Positions 12,132 through 24,459 of a stretch of DNA of 64,000 nucleotides are shown one piece after another. Source of the stretch: Metaphire vulgaris (lineage: Eukaryota > Annelida > Clitellata > Crassiclitellata > Megascolecidae); assembly GCA_018105865.1 (NCBI GenBank), contig CM030841.1, positions 9,495,729 through 9,559,728 of the forward strand. The letters are read 5' to 3'. Both the position numbers and the translations under genes were made by a program. Within the stretch, counting starts at the first letter, position 1, and the number at the start of each line of letters is the position of its first letter. The notes under the pieces were generated by a model. It had not been told where the DNA came from. It did no database searches and was given only the letters and a program-made list of their open reading frames with translations.

Positions 12132-14441
12132 TACACATACATACATATATAATATTAAATTCAATTGAGTAAAAAATTCAAAACCTTACATTTGCCCTTA
12201 AAATGTAAAGCAACAAAAAGTTAGCGATAACAGTGTTTTATAACAAGATGACCCATCACCAGCTACTGATGTCCAATAAATGTAAATTAGAAGAACTGAT
12301 AAGGTGGTTCTCAAATATTTTTATTAGACCCAACATCTAGAGATGCACCCCCAAGCAGCAGAATGTATATCCAAATTTCACCTCATTGCCCCCACCCCTC
12401 ATTACTGGTAAAACAATACCACAGCATATAAAATTGTTAATGGTAACTTATATAGATTCTCATAAAATTCATCAACAATTTGAAATATTTAAGAATTTTT
12501 GATTACCTGTTCAATCAACAAATGCACAGTAAACCTTAAGACTGGATGTACCATGGAAAATTTACTTAGGCAACCCTTTTCTTCTCAATATTCCACTTTA
12601 GGCCTAACTCTTGTCTTCTATATGATGTTATATTAATCTGAATATTCTAGTAAAATATTAACTTTTAATTTGACTACTTCTCAGGTTTCTTTTTGTTTTC
12701 TATTCTATTGTATACTTAGACTAAATTTAATCTTGTGAATATTCTGTGAATTTTTCTTGGTCTTATTTTAAATTCAGTTGATGTCATTTATTGTAATTGA
12801 TGTCAAACATGCCTATGCCTATGTTAAGTTGAGTTGAAATAAACCTCAGTTCAGTTCAGTTCAAAATGGTCACCACCATCCAATAGCACAATAATACAAC
12901 TTACAACATATGTACATAAGTGAATCTTTGCATGACTTAAACACTAACCAAATTACACAAGTGAAGATGAAATTGCATGAGAAAAAGTCAGTCTTCTTAC
13001 TTTAATGAAATTCTAAAGTCAGAAAATAGATAAATGAAACCGCTTTGAAAACATGCCCTATATCCAATCGTTAAAATTAAATTAAAATGTTTTTTTCTTA
13101 TTAGATTTCAGTTTCTCTCATTAAATGAGTTAACGTTTATATTGTGCAGTGATTTTACTGTTATTTCTTTGTTGATTTAGGTTGCAATTCGTATCATCAA
13201 ACGTTTGGTGGTGGCAGCCATTTTCAATGGAAGATCCAGTCTTAAGGTCTACCCAGGCATTAATTTTTCACAAATTTGAGGGGCAACCAAACTACAACAT
13301 TTACACACTGCAGACCTCCATTTGCGGGGGATGGTAGTTAAAACCCAAACTCTCGACACCTAATAGGGCAGGGGTGGTTCCACGTTGGAGATGACTGGGC
13401 TTCATCCTTCATCCCCACCAAGCTTTTTTGCTTGTCAGCGTTTTCAGGGTTTACAGGGTCCGAGCTGCTATCCCCTGTGCAAAACAGAGTTGATGACCTT
13501 TTTATGCCTGTCAACCTTTTCCGGCAAGGTTTATTTACATTTATTTACTGGTTAAAATACTGCTAATGACCCTTTTTTGCTTGTCAAACTTTTTCGGGAT
13601 TTCATTGCATCCCCATCCAGGGCAATTCGAACACTAATGCTGTTATTCTGATTACAAATGCTGTCATACCTATCGATAACAGCGGTGTTGATGAAATCAA
13701 CATCACTGTTGTTACGTATGCATAGTACCGTTGCTACTTAACTAGTCAGTACCTGCGGGTACTTTTCTAAAAAAACCAACGTGTGTGTGTGTGTGTGTGT
13801 GTGCGCGTGTGTATTAACTGTATTATATAAAAGTTAAGCTCAATAAACATCATTAGAACAATAAACTCACCACAATTCACCGTTTGCAGTCAATTTAGAG
13901 GAAATTAGTTAGGAATTGTAGAAATAAACGCAATATTTATCCGAAATATTACTTTAAGACAAATATTTTCTCTACTTTTCATTAACTACACAACACTTAG
14001 CACAGAATTCCCAATCGCTGATTCAAATCATGTAGCGCTTTTTCAGTTATCTATTTCGAAGTTAAAACCACAGGCAGGAATTTGTGCACAGACTGGAATT
14101 TGTTGTGAATACAACATAATATCATCATTTTGGACAATCAGCAAGCAATTAATATATATTTATGTAGCCGTAGCAATAGGCCTAATAATTCTCATGAAAC
14201 TAAATTTACATTCTATGGCACAGTAGGCCTACAACGGCTACAAGGCTGCTGGCTTTTAAATTTGAAAAAATCTATCAAATACGATTTTTGTTTTCTTCTG
14301 ATTCAAGTCAACACCATTAATTTCATTAAAGTACGCCATGCTATTTTTAGGCACATCCCACCTCATCTTTAAAATCGTCGGTAGCATCGCATTTCGAAAG
14401 CCAGGAGTCGTCTACATTTACTCTACAATCATCCTCAGGCC
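12126..14441. other. Stretch without a gene; transposon fragments at 13.2-13.6 kb
   Basis: No supported exon. Between about 13430 and 13600 there are three copies of a GACC-TTTTTT-GCTTGTCA-type motif in a C-rich context, so a MITE fragment is likely, but I could not fix its ends. A (GT)n run lies at 13782-13803. Confidence 0.45.
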
Positions 14442-14626
14442 CAGTGTTTAATCTAGACTCCTGGACTCCGGGGGAAACTGAAAAGCCGAGGGAACTGACA
14501 AAGCCGGGGGAATTCTGCTAGGGGCCGCTGTTAGTCCATGTAGTATTCCAAAATTTCCGAGGGAATTTGAAATTTCCGGGGGGAAATGGCAATTTTCCCC
14601 CCGGAAACGGCCTAGATTAAACACTG
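14442..14626. mobile_element. hAT-type MITE (CAGTGTTTAATCTAG family)
   Basis: Inverted ends CAGTGTTTAATCTAGAC and CCTAGATTAAACACTG, with a perfect 8-bp duplication CTCAGGCC. The same family recurs at 29691-29883, and a relative at 20712-20876. Confidence 0.85.
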
Positions 14627-15057
14627 CTCAGGCCTGAGGAGAGGGGGTGCAGCCGGTACATTGTACCTGGGGAGAGGTCAGGAGGGGTCTTTGGCCTTTG
14701 CCTTTGATTTTTTAACTGTTCTCAATTGTTTTTGTAATTTTATTACAATCACTGGTATGTACTATGTTGTATGATAGTATAGTATGTAGCATGTACTATG
14801 GACAAAACAAATTTTTATAGGCCTACTGCATAGGTATTTTTAAAATACTGCCTGCCTTGCAGTCGAAAGTCTCCCACCCCTCTGAAAAACAATGAAATGG
14901 CGGCCTTGCTGGCCACTGTGGCCAGCCCGATCATCCAGCTAGGGCGTACACGCTACAAAAAACAATGACGCCAACGGAACTAGGCCTACTGACTTTAACA
15001 TCTGAGTTGGACAGAATCTTCAAAACGCTTATTGAAGGCTTTGGATACCTTTCCAGG

Positions 15058-15455
15058 CAGGGGCGTAAACCTGGCGTCAACATTGGGGGGATAGAATAAT
15101 TTTTAAAAAGTTGACCCCCCAGAAATATAAATATCCCCCCATTTTGGGGGGGTATTGCATATTATGGTTGGGACTTAAAATCGCCAATGAAATACGTCTT
15201 GACAAGCCAAAAAGAAGGTCATCCTGATATTTTTATATTTTTCCCTCTCTAAATACCCTGACAAGCAAAAAAGGTAATCCGAAATGAGAGAATGTGGATT
15301 TGGCGTAATTCTGGCATCAACATCATGGGGTAGGATTGAATTTTTTACCATAGGCCTATAGCCCAAAACATTGGGGATAATTGATACTCTGTCCCCCGCC
15401 AACTAATTATTCGAGGGGACCGTCCCTCGCCGTCCCCCCGTGTTTTACGCCCATG
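15058..15455. mobile_element. hAT-type MITE (CAGGGGCGTAAA)
   Basis: Ends CAGGGGCGTAAA and TTTTACGCCCATG; flanks TTTCCAGG and TTTCCAGA (7 of 8). The interior carries two copies of the TGACAAGC-AAAAA-GGT motif, at about 15200 and 15259. Confidence 0.75.
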
Positions 15456-15600
15456 TTTCCAGATGATTATCAAGATTTTTGCACACCAAAGACGATGTCA
15501 ATCTAATAATCGTCCATTGTTATCAATTCAAATCAATCATTTTTGGATTTACTTTATCTTTCAGTTGTCAATAACTTAGCATGAACTTAGCATGATTTAA

Positions 15601-15718
15601 AGTGGCTTAGGAGGCATTACTGCCTGTGTGAAAGCCACTAGGGGCACTAACGGGGCTTGAACCCGCTCCGTCAGCCTGACTCTCCAGCATGTAACCCACT
15701 CTGCCATCTTCCGCCCCC
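15601..15718 (-). repeat. tRNA-like SINE head
   Basis: On the minus strand: GGCGGAAGATGGCAGAGTGG (A-box-like) and GAGCGGGTTCAAGCCCCG (B box), with a long variable region as in a Ser/Leu-type tRNA. The 3' part is AGTGGCTT-rich. I treat it as a SINE or tRNA relic rather than a working tRNA. Confidence 0.55.
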
Positions 15719-16147
15719 CAATAGAATCTGTTGTCCATCAAATCAGCCACTGACAATATGGAGCAAAGATGAATCATTACAATAAAGATGCAAGATTTGT
15801 CATCTACAATGGGGCAGTGTTGGAGTTGTGAAATTTTAGCTAGGGGGTGTTGAGGACTGAAATTCAATGAATGACAGAGACTGCATGTAGGCTACCCGAT
15901 ATGCGATTTTTGTGAGGGTTGCAAAGTTAGCTGGAGGGGTTCAACCCCCCTACCATTCCTCCTCCCCGGCAACTCCAACACTGCAATGGGACATTTCTAG
16001 GAAATAAGTTGCTGTTATAACTGATTTCTGAACCGCCGTTGGTCCACTCTTTAAGTAGTAAGTTAAATGGTGGAAGTACTGTAGATTCATGCTGTTATTA
16101 TCTTTTATCAAACCCACTGGTTTGACTCTCAAAAGGTCCCCCACACA

Positions 16148-16418
16148 CAGTGGCGTATTTAGGGGTATGCTCCTGATCCATAGCATACCCCTTTTGTCTT
16201 TGGCCTGTGGTCCTTCCCTTCGGTTGCACTTAAAGACTGCTAGACCGACGATTGAACTGAACTCAGTTGTAGTAAATTTACGGTCAGTAGGCCTACTTTA
16301 CAGGTGACATTATTAATAAACTTTAACTGTATTTTATTGCAGAACATAGACTAAAAGTTATTTTTCAAACTTCTTAAATTTCAGCATACCCTTTTAAGCC
16401 TTTCTAAATACGCCCATG
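16148..16418. mobile_element. hAT-type MITE (CAGTGGCGTATTTAG)
   Basis: Ends CAGTGGCGTATTTAG and CTAAATACGCCCATG; perfect 8-bp duplication CCCACACA. Confidence 0.85.
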
Positions 16419-17395
16419 CCCACACAGGTCTGAGTCTCAATTTACTCTCAAATATCACTCGTGAATCAATCATACTGAGAGATTAAATGGTCATGTTGAC
16501 ATTTTGTTTTGTCGAATTTGCAACTATTTAAGCTAACCTTTATCTAAGCTGGTCTACAAACTCATTTATCAAATTCTTGTAAATTTCTAAAATTGTACCT
16601 GCACTTTCTGTGGGCAATACATGCCTCAAATGGAATGTACCCATTTTGGTTGGTCAAAAATGCATTTGATGATGAGTTGTTTTGCAAATATGACTTTCTG
16701 GAAATCAGTGACGCTGAAGAGTGAAATGTCTTGACAAATTTGTATAATTAATTTAAAGACCATGTAGAAGCTACTCTAGAGTACTATGAACATATGCAAT
16801 ACTGTTGTACATTTAGTGCAGATATGCAAATACTTAAATACTTTATTCTAACAAAGCGTCTTTCTGCCAATACAGTTCACCAGCATCTATTTTCTGTATG
16901 TGATAAGGTAATCTTACATCAAGGAAGTAAATAAATATACTGACTTTAATTCCATGAAATTTCTGCTTAGATGTTGCATCATATGTTGCATATAATGAAC
17001 TTATTTTTATGCCTTATGGCGCCATGCAGATCATAATGTCATGAATATGAACAAGCCAGAAGATAATTAATTAGAAGAATGTTCTTGGGTTTCCATTTTT
17101 GCATGTTGTTGTCATTTTAAGTTTAAGTTTTAAATTTAATATTTTCCACAATTTTGACCTGTTTACTAGTTTATTGCTATCAATGAATGATTCTTGGATA
17201 GGCCTTCTCTTTCAGTTGTCAATTGAATCAGCCACCGAAGACGGCGCAAACGTCCTTTCAATCGCTCAAGTGCTCCACGTAATGCTTCTCTGAATGGTGT
17301 TCTGTTTCCTCGTGATGTCTTACAGAGTCAGTGCAGATATGAATGGAAAGATTTAGCGAATCACAAGTTTGAAATTCGTCAGTAAATTCTTTTTA

Positions 17396-17833
17396 TTAAC
17401 CAACAAGATTTTGCAAACCTAGCTTGCAGCTGTCTTCAGTTTGTTCTTCATCTTCTTGCACCGTCAGTTTCTCCGGTGAAACGCATTCTTCAATAACAAT
17501 GTTAACAGGATTGCTAACTGCTGTGATGCCATTAAGCCCGAGACCACAACGACTCCTCTGCAGACGGCTGTTTTTTTTCTTGGAGGCAGTTTTATATACT
17601 GTAGCGTGGTGATTAGCTGCTTGAAGAAATTGGAGATTGGTCTCCACTATTTCATTCAATTCTGCTTCCTTATCCTGCTCATCTTGTGAAAATTTTCTTG
17701 TATTTTCTGACTGACTGTTATCTGTATTGCTCTGAAACTCTTCCCACACAATTTGAGCTTCATTGAAATTTTTGAAAGTTCTGATTGATACTTCATTTGT
17801 GTTTTCTGGAAGATTAAACAGATATTCTGTCAT
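17396..17833 (-). CDS. Hypothetical protein or 3'-terminal exon
   Basis: Open frame of 145 codons ending in TAA. It starts MTEYLFNLPENTNEVSIRTF and is hydrophilic and rich in Glu, Asn and Gln, with no membrane segment or known domain. There are two ways to read its 5' side. Either it starts at the ATG at 17831-17833 (AAAATGA context), or it is a terminal exon beginning at 17805 after the acceptor AATCTTCCAG in phase 1. The stop codon overlaps a polyadenylation signal (GGTTAATAAAAAG). Codon use looks protein-like and differs from the microsatellite ORFs around it. It may belong with the exon at 20088-20476 (same strand, same entry phase), but each has its own stop, so they are not consecutive coding exons of one transcript. 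I do not recognise the family. Confidence 0.4.
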   Translation of the reverse strand: MTEYLFNLPENTNEVSIRTFKNFNEAQIVWEEFQSNTDNSQSENTRKFSQDEQDKEAELNEIVETNLQFLQAANHHATVYKTASKKKNSRLQRSRCGLGLNGITAVSNPVNIVIEECVSPEKLTVQEDEEQTEDSCKLGLQNLVG

Positions 17834-17929
17834 TTATTAAAAATCTGATTAAATATTGATTATGCAATTTTGCAAATACTAAATCAAATACCTAAACAGA
17901 CAGATATCAAACTCTGCTTTTAGTCTCTA

Positions 17930-18320
17930 TAAAGATGTAGAGCTTTTAGAAAAGTACAAAGACGAGCAACGAAGATGATCAATGGATGCCATAATTTAAG
18001 CTATGAAAAATGACTTCGATATTGTGGATTGACAACATTAGAAAAGTGAAGAGAGAGAGCGGATCTGATAGAAAGATACAAAATAATGACTGAGAAAGTA
18101 GATGTGCCATACGATCGATTCTTTACATTGGCACACTATAGCAGCACAAGAGGCCACAAATGCAAATTGTCTATAAGCAGAGGGTGGGTCCAATAAAGTC
18201 AAATTTTTGTGTGCAAGGGTTGTGGACAAATGGAACAGTTTGGATGAGGTGGTAGTGACAGTTGAGACAGTAAACAGATTCAGAGGCTATCTCGGAAAAC
18301 TAGGTTATTGAATGCAGAGA
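17930..18320 (+). pseudogene. LINE reverse-transcriptase C-terminal remnant
   Basis: The plus strand encodes, with stops and frameshifts, segments typical of the end of CR1/RTE-like ORF2: KVQRRATKMINGC, NLSYEK, GLTTLEK, RADLIERYKIM, TRGHKCKLS and WN-like residues. Several in-frame stops show a dead copy. Little flanking LINE sequence remains. Confidence 0.75.
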
Positions 18321-18339
18321 GTTACTACAGTGGTTTTCA

Positions 18340-20087
18340 CACAGGCTTACTTAGCCTCCTTATCCACTTTAAATCACACACAATGTTATTATTATTAACC
18401 TTGAAGTGAACTACATGCGCCAGTGGCAAATTGAGGGAACGGCTCGATCACATAGATAATTTGCAGAAGCCAGCAAATATAAGGAACTGTCTAAATTTTT
18501 GGTTTCTTAATCGACAAATCGACAAAAGTGCTACTCTAACAGCATCATCGTACAGACAAATACAAAAATCTTTTCATAATTCTTAACCTTTGAAACAGAG
18601 ATGTATCACTTGGTACTTGTACTTGTAGTACAAACAAATACTTGTACTTGTACTCGGAGGCCAAAAATCTGGAGTTTTTTCATAATTCTTTAACTTGTAC
18701 TTGTTTGAAAGATGCTCAATGGTAAGTAATGCTGTTCCTTTAGGCTAATCATAAGTGGCCTACCTGGAACTCAACGAAATTTATGATGAAGCCACTGATA
18801 CCATCGTATTTTTAGTTAATAGAAAGGAGTTCAACAGGCTGTATAAAGCCATTAATTAGAGATAGTGTGCCTGTGGCGCACCAATTAAACACGTATTTAG
18901 CCAAGCTGGTTTGATCATATGACCGATGCAAGACTATCATCTCTATTTTTAATGCAACTGTGATGATATTTAGATGCTAATAGTGTCAATTTTATTCGTG
19001 GCCGGACAAACTGTCCGAGGACAACTGGGGACAAAATGCGAAAAAATGTTTCAAAAAATGTTGTACTAGTCTTGAGGCCAATTCATGTTAACCAGGTACT
19101 TTACTTGTCTGTATCGGAGACCAGGACAAAATAGAGTTTTGAATGCTAATGGATCTTGTTGTACTTGTACTTGTACTTCATTTTATGCTACATCTCACTT
19201 TGAAAGATGCTCAATAACTAATAGGAATCATAACTTGGGATTAAAATTCGGGAGTCAAGTAAAGCATGGTGTGTCATCATATTGGAACCTCAATGTACCG
19301 TTTGAATGGCCCCAACTCCTGCATTTTAGTGAGTCTCCAATTCATGTTAACCTTTTGCTCTGCATAGGACAAAAATAGTTGACTAATGGATCTTGTTGTG
19401 TTGTCTTTTATGCACACAGCTTCAGACGATGGTTGTTGCAATGAGCAGACTCTCTTGTCAATTAAACTTTTCACAAGGTTTTTGCAGGAGGTCATAATAG
19501 AGATTTGTAAGAATTGATACCGGTAATAAAGATTTATTTTGCTTAGGGAACACATTTGCAGAATAAGTCAACTCGTCTTTCTCATGTTCTCTTGCTTGGG
19601 TCCCTGGGGCAACTGATGTTCTCACCCACCTTTTGTAAAAACAATTTACCTGCACTGCATCTCAGACTTTTGAAAATTGCTGAAATGATGCTCCATGGAT
19701 TACTGTAGTCACGATATTAGGTTATATGAAGTTGGATAATACTAGATTTGATCATTAGCTTCATTACGCAACACTGTTTTGTTTAACTAAATTGGTTGCA
19801 CACGGCTTGGAGTGTGCCACTATTATTTGCTGTTGTAATCTGTGATCATTAGCTTCACAGTTCCTTATAAGATCCAGTGCATATTTCAGCTTGGGCTTTG
19901 CAAAACGATTTGTGGGAAATTTTTGTTTTTGCAAAAAATAAACGAAATAACTTAATCAATCAATTTATTTATCTCTCAAAACCAGCATCATAATTTGAGA
20001 TACATAATGATGCAAAAAGAATACTTAACTATAACTTATACTAGCAAAAGATCAAAATTAAAATCAAATAACAAATTAATTAAGTAA
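18340..20087. other. Stretch without a recognisable gene
   Basis: CTTGTACTTGTACTTG-type short repeats cluster at about 18610-18720 and 19090-19180, perhaps diverged transposon ends. No supported exon. Confidence 0.45.
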
Positions 20088-20476
20088 CTAACTAATTAAG
20101 TTTAACTTGCCTTTTAAGATCTCCTGACTTGCTGGGTCTAGCTTTACAAATAGCTGTTTGTACCGTTTTTCCGCTTTCACGTAAGCTTGGATGTGTGCTT
20201 CTAGCTCGAGGGTCAGAAATTCCGCCCAGTCTTCAGCGTTTTCCCTTCTTCTGATTTCCCGACGCAGTTCCTTCTGAATCTCAGCAGCTTTCGCTTCTGA
20301 ACTTGAAACCGCGGATGTGGATAATCTGGCGTACATCTGCTTTTCTTGCTCTGTTGACTTGGTTTTTGAGTTGTTTTGATCTGATAGTTGTAATTCTTCT
20401 GGATTTGGAGTACCATATTTGTTGCCTGGCAGTGATGAAGCAGAACTGATTTCTATACTTTCAGGCCGCTTGTTAT
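20088..20476 (-). CDS. 3'-terminal exon of an unknown coiled-coil protein
   Basis: Acceptor GTTGTTTTCAG is followed by a 128-residue open frame in phase 1, ending in TAG. The N-terminal half is Ser/Asn/Lys-rich. The C-terminal half is strongly charged and helical (SEAKAAEIQKELRREIRRRE, then AEFLTLELEAHIQAYVKAEK), as in a coiled coil, and ends in GKLNLIS. No membrane segment. Upstream exons should lie beyond 20476 on the minus strand but are hidden by transposon-rich sequence. I do not recognise the family. The sharp acceptor and low repetitiveness favour a real exon. Confidence 0.5.
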
Positions 20477-20711
20477 CTGAAAACAACGTGAACCAAATGT
20501 ATATACCCGGGAAAAGTAAAAGTCTTGTGTCAAAAATCTTATAGGCTAATAGTTTGGTGCAGACATTGGAAGTTAATAAGTGCTGTCACTCTAAGGCTCT
20601 AGCACTGCACTGACTGCACGTTTCATTTCTCTCCATAACTCTTTCAATGTTACAGCATTTTCATCACTGAATTTCATAAAGAAAAACTTTTACAGATGCT
20701 TCTATCACGCC

Positions 20712-20876
20712 CAGTGTTTATTCTAGCCACCTTGACATGGGGGGAGGGGGATTTTGAAATGTTGTTTGGGGACAAGGTCTGAGTCTCCACACTTTGGGGT
20801 GAATTTACATTCCCCAGCCAACATATAAAAAATTGGGAGGGGGAATTTCTCCAGAGAAGGCCTAGAATAAACACTG
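20712..20876. mobile_element. hAT-type MITE (CAGTGTTTATTCTAG)
   Basis: Ends CAGTGTTTATTCTAG and CTAGAATAAACACTG; flanks ATCACGCC and ATCACGGT (6 of 8). Confidence 0.7.
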
Positions 20877-21338
20877 ATCACGGTCATGGTGGTACACTGT
20901 AGGCCTATTTATTTGAGGGTCAGACCAGTCGGAGGCGGGGTACGGAAGATTACAATTTTCCCAGCCCCCCCCGACCCAGTTCTCCCTTTCCCCAACTTTA
21001 TAAAGAATGGGCAATTCAGTAAGCAGCGACCAGCACTTTCCCCCACCCCGCCCAGTCTGCCAACAAATACAACATTGATCAGAGCTCTACTTAAAGGCCT
21101 AACGCAGCAACACAGTCATGGACAAAATTCCTTCACAGCCAGTGATCGAATTTTGAAAGAGAATTGCGGGGGACGGACAACACACGCATCGGAATTCTCT
21201 ACCTCATTAGGCTGTCGTCCCCCCGTCAGCGGGGGAGGGAGACAGGGGAGTTACATCGTAGGCATATTACAGTGAATATATAGGCCTACTAGAAAACTTT
21301 GATACGGACGGAAAAAGTTTTCATCGTAGCCAAGACAA

Positions 21339-21775
21339 GGGGCTTCCATTATTTACGTCCACAAAATAGGGTTAGGGGTTTTGAACAAGTTTGACAGTTG
21401 TCGATAGGGGGAGGGGTCAAGAGAAGTTTACGTCAACAAATTCATTTTTTACAAATGATAAAAATAGGAAATTTCATGGAAATGAAGGAATACTATTTAT
21501 TACATTGGAAAAACCTGAAAAGCAAAAAAGGTCATCACCGCCACATTATGACTCTTGCTGAACAAAAGAAAGGGAAATGGTCTCATCGCTGCAAAAATAA
21601 TAGCCTTCTAATTTCTAAACTTTTTAGGGGGACCTGTCACTGGTCTTAGTGGGGAGGGGGTCAAAAGTTTTTGACATAATTATAGGCCTAGGGGGTCACT
21701 GAAAGTTGACAGTTGTTGACAAGGGAGGGGGTCAAAATTGCCCAAAAATTGTTGACATAATTAATGGACAGCCCC
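21339..21775. mobile_element. MITE of the GGGGCTGTCCATTAATTATGTC family
   Basis: The right end is GACATAATTAATGGACAGCCCC and the left end GGGGCTTCCATTATTTACGTC, roughly its inverse. Related ends occur near 24460 and 36183. The interior includes one AAAAGCAAAAAAGGTCATC motif. Target duplication unclear. Confidence 0.6.
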
Positions 21776-22312
21776 AATCAAACATAAATTTAGCAATCAA
21801 AACAAAGCCGACGAAAAATAAGTCATCTTTTGCCTGTAATTAGACTATAACGTTTATCGCTGAATGTTCTCCTCGAATCTGGGTTAATTGTCTATCGTAA
21901 TTGTAAGGACAGGAGATAGCTCTAGTATAAGGACCCCGTTCAGCAGTTGTTTGCCTAAGTCTTATACAAACCCGGATTCGTAAAAAGCTACCGACAACTT
22001 GACAAGTTCATGAATTTAATTTGGAAATGTTTTAACATACTTTCCGTCAGGCCCACACGGTGTAAACGGTTAGGTCGGATTCGCTTAATAATAATAATTA
22101 CAGTGTATATAGGCAATGTAACAGCTCGATGCTTTATGAGTTTATTGAGTCCAAGTCTATTTCATTGTTTGTCTGGCAGATCCTAAGGCAGGGCCTACTG
22201 ACCAAAACTGGCAGGCCTGGGTCATGCTTTGTGTATGCCTGGCGCCGCTACTGGGGGAAAGACTGAAATGTTCCCAGTTACCCATTTCCCCCGTTATGTA
22301 AAGGGTGGATTA

Positions 22313-22645
22313 GGGGTCGTCCATAAATTACGTAGCGCGGTTAGGGGGAGGGGTCCGGCCATTTATTACATAGTGTGACGACGGGGTGTCCGTAAATGTG
22401 ACGTAACGCAATAAAAAATTCGTGATGACTTTTGGAACTTTTTTTGTTCGGTCAGGGTTTTGGAGAGGAAAGAATGCAAGGAAGACTTTTTTTGCTTGTC
22501 AAGACTTTTCGGAAGATGAAAATAGGGGGGGTCGGCCCGTTGTTGCGTCATATTTTAGGGGGTCTGACGTTTTGTTACGTCGCGTTACGTAGGGGTAGGT
22601 GTCAAAAAGTGCCAAAATCGCGTTACGTCATTTATGGACGACCCC
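22313..22645. mobile_element. Harbinger-like MITE (GGGGTCGTCCATAAATTACG)
   Basis: Inverted ends GGGGTCGTCCATAAATTACG and GTCATTTATGGACGACCCC, flanked by TTA on both sides, the target preference of PIF/Harbinger. The interior carries diverged TTTTTTTGCTTGTCAAG-type motifs. Confidence 0.7.
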
Positions 22646-22674
22646 TTAGTCAACAAGCAATGATCAGGACATTC

Positions 22675-22872
22675 CAGTGGCGGCTCCAGGATTTGGCAAG
22701 TGGGGGAGGGCCGTTGGGATGGCAACTTCTAAGCATGGGGACCAACCATTTGTTGATAGGTTTGTAGTAGTAAGTATAGAAGTATAGGGTTCCAACAGAG
22801 GGGTCACTGAAGGCCAGACATTCAATAGAGGGTACGGGCCTGCCAGACCCCATGTGGAGCCGCCATGCACTG
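22675..22872. mobile_element. hAT-type MITE (CAGTGGCGGCTCCAGG)
   Basis: Ends CAGTGGCGGCTCCAGG and GGAGCCGCCATGCACTG; flanks GGACATTC and GGACAGTC (7 of 8). Same family as the array at 23788-24370. Confidence 0.75.
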
Positions 22873-22896
22873 GGACAGTCCCCCTTCTCCTGTGAA

Positions 22897-23179
22897 CAGA
22901 GACGTCATTTCACTGTTTTCAGGGGAGGCAAGACACTTTCGATCTGACAAGTTTGCGAAAAAGTTGACGAACTTTTTTAGCTTGTCAGTCATTTTGTGCG
23001 TTTAGTTACTTCACATTACAACCTCCTTTAGGGGTTGATGATTTTTTTGATTTTTAGTCTTTTTACCTATTTAGCCAGCCAATTGACATTTGAAAACTAA
23101 ATAACACAAATATTGGCGGAAAAATTTTCCCCTAAAAATCAGTGGGGCAACGGCCCCTGCCCCCCCAATGACGCCCCTG
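22897..23179. mobile_element. hAT-type MITE (CAGAGACGTCATT)
   Basis: Ends CAGAGACGTCATT and AATGACGCCCCTG; perfect 8-bp duplication CCTGTGAA. The uninterrupted sibling of the element at 60892-62686. Confidence 0.85.
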
Positions 23180-23787
23180 CCTGTGAATACCACCACGCTG
23201 TACTATACATGCTGACGTACATCTGTTTGAGGATATGAAATTGTCCGGCTTCTGGCTCTGCTGAACTCGATAATTCTGCCGACGCTAAGATACAGTAGAC
23301 TTAGGCCTACAGTGTATTTATAACAGTCGATTGTTTGCTCGAATGACTAATTGATAGTCGCCTGATGTTCGTAGGCGTAATCATCGTTTACCGAATGTTA
23401 CTGAAATCTTACAGCAGCAGCAGCAGCAGCCGCGTAAAATTAATTGAGCAAATATATATATTATCAATTCGAGTTCCGTTGGTCCTTGCTACAAGCAAGA
23501 GAAAGTGACTCGGCACGAGTCGGCAGCCAAGGGCAATGCATCCGCATGCACTCTTAACGCCCGCTCTAAGAAACTACAGCGCCCCTCGGGCTTCTTTTAC
23601 AAAATGGGTTTATATCATGGAGTTATTATTGGACGTCATTTGGTGAAGCCAACTTTTGGGAAATTCCCAAACGGCAGCCACATTGGTAGACCCAAAAATC
23701 ATCAGCTGAGCCATGGGGAATACGGATATGTTTTATCAATGATCTAAGAACTTTTTATTAGTATGTATTGAAAATGGAGATTCAGAT
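23180..23787. other. Stretch without a recognisable gene
   Basis: Contains a short (CAG)n run at about 23413-23430. No supported exon. Confidence 0.4.
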
Positions 23788-24370
23788 CAGTGGAGGTTCC
23801 AATTTGGCAAGTGCGGGGGGGCGTTGGGGTGGCAACTAAATGGTCACCGCTTGTTGTTAGGTATGTAGTATTAAGTTTAGGGTCCCCAGGGAGGCCACTG
23901 GGGGGCAATAAACTGACCCACCCTGGGCCCAGTGGCGGCTCCAGGACACAAGTGGTGGGGGTGTTGGGGTGGCAATCAATCAGGGGTCCTACCGCTTGTT
24001 GTTAGGTATGTAGTATTAAGTATAGGTTCCAACCGGGTGGCCAATGGGGGCCAGGCACTCAATTTGGGCCCAGTGGCGGCTCCAGGATTTGGCAAGTGGG
24101 GGCAGTTGGGGTGGCAACTTCTAACCATGGGGCCTAGTTTGTTGTCAGGTATGTAGTATTTTGTTCCAATTTTGGCCACTGGGGCCAGGCACTCAATAGG
24201 AGGTGACCCACCCTCAGTGGCGGCTCCAGGCCCCTAATGTTGCAACTTCTAACCATGGGGGCGTTTTGGTGTCAGGTATTAGTATTAGGTATAGGGTCCC
24301 AACAGGGGGCCACTTCAATAGGGGCACGCCCCCGGGGGGCCCCTGTGGAGCCGCCACTGAGCCGCCACTG
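23788..24370. mobile_element. hAT MITE with an internal tandem array of its 5' half
   Basis: Outer ends CAGTGGAGG and GCCGCCACTG; flanks ATTCAGAT and ATTAAGAT (7 of 8). Inside, CAGTGGCGGCTCCAGG recurs at about 23932, 24069 and 24213, each followed by GTGGCAACT and a TATGTAGTATTA-like segment, giving ~140-bp units. The right end carries the inverse end twice (GAGCCGCCACTGAGCCGCCACTG). Confidence 0.7.
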
Positions 24371-24459
24371 ATTAAGATGCTATTGTTCGAAATTTGTGTC
24401 TGAAAAATAGCAAGTGGACAGCCTATTGGATGACATTAATCGTGTTTTCAATAAGGCAT

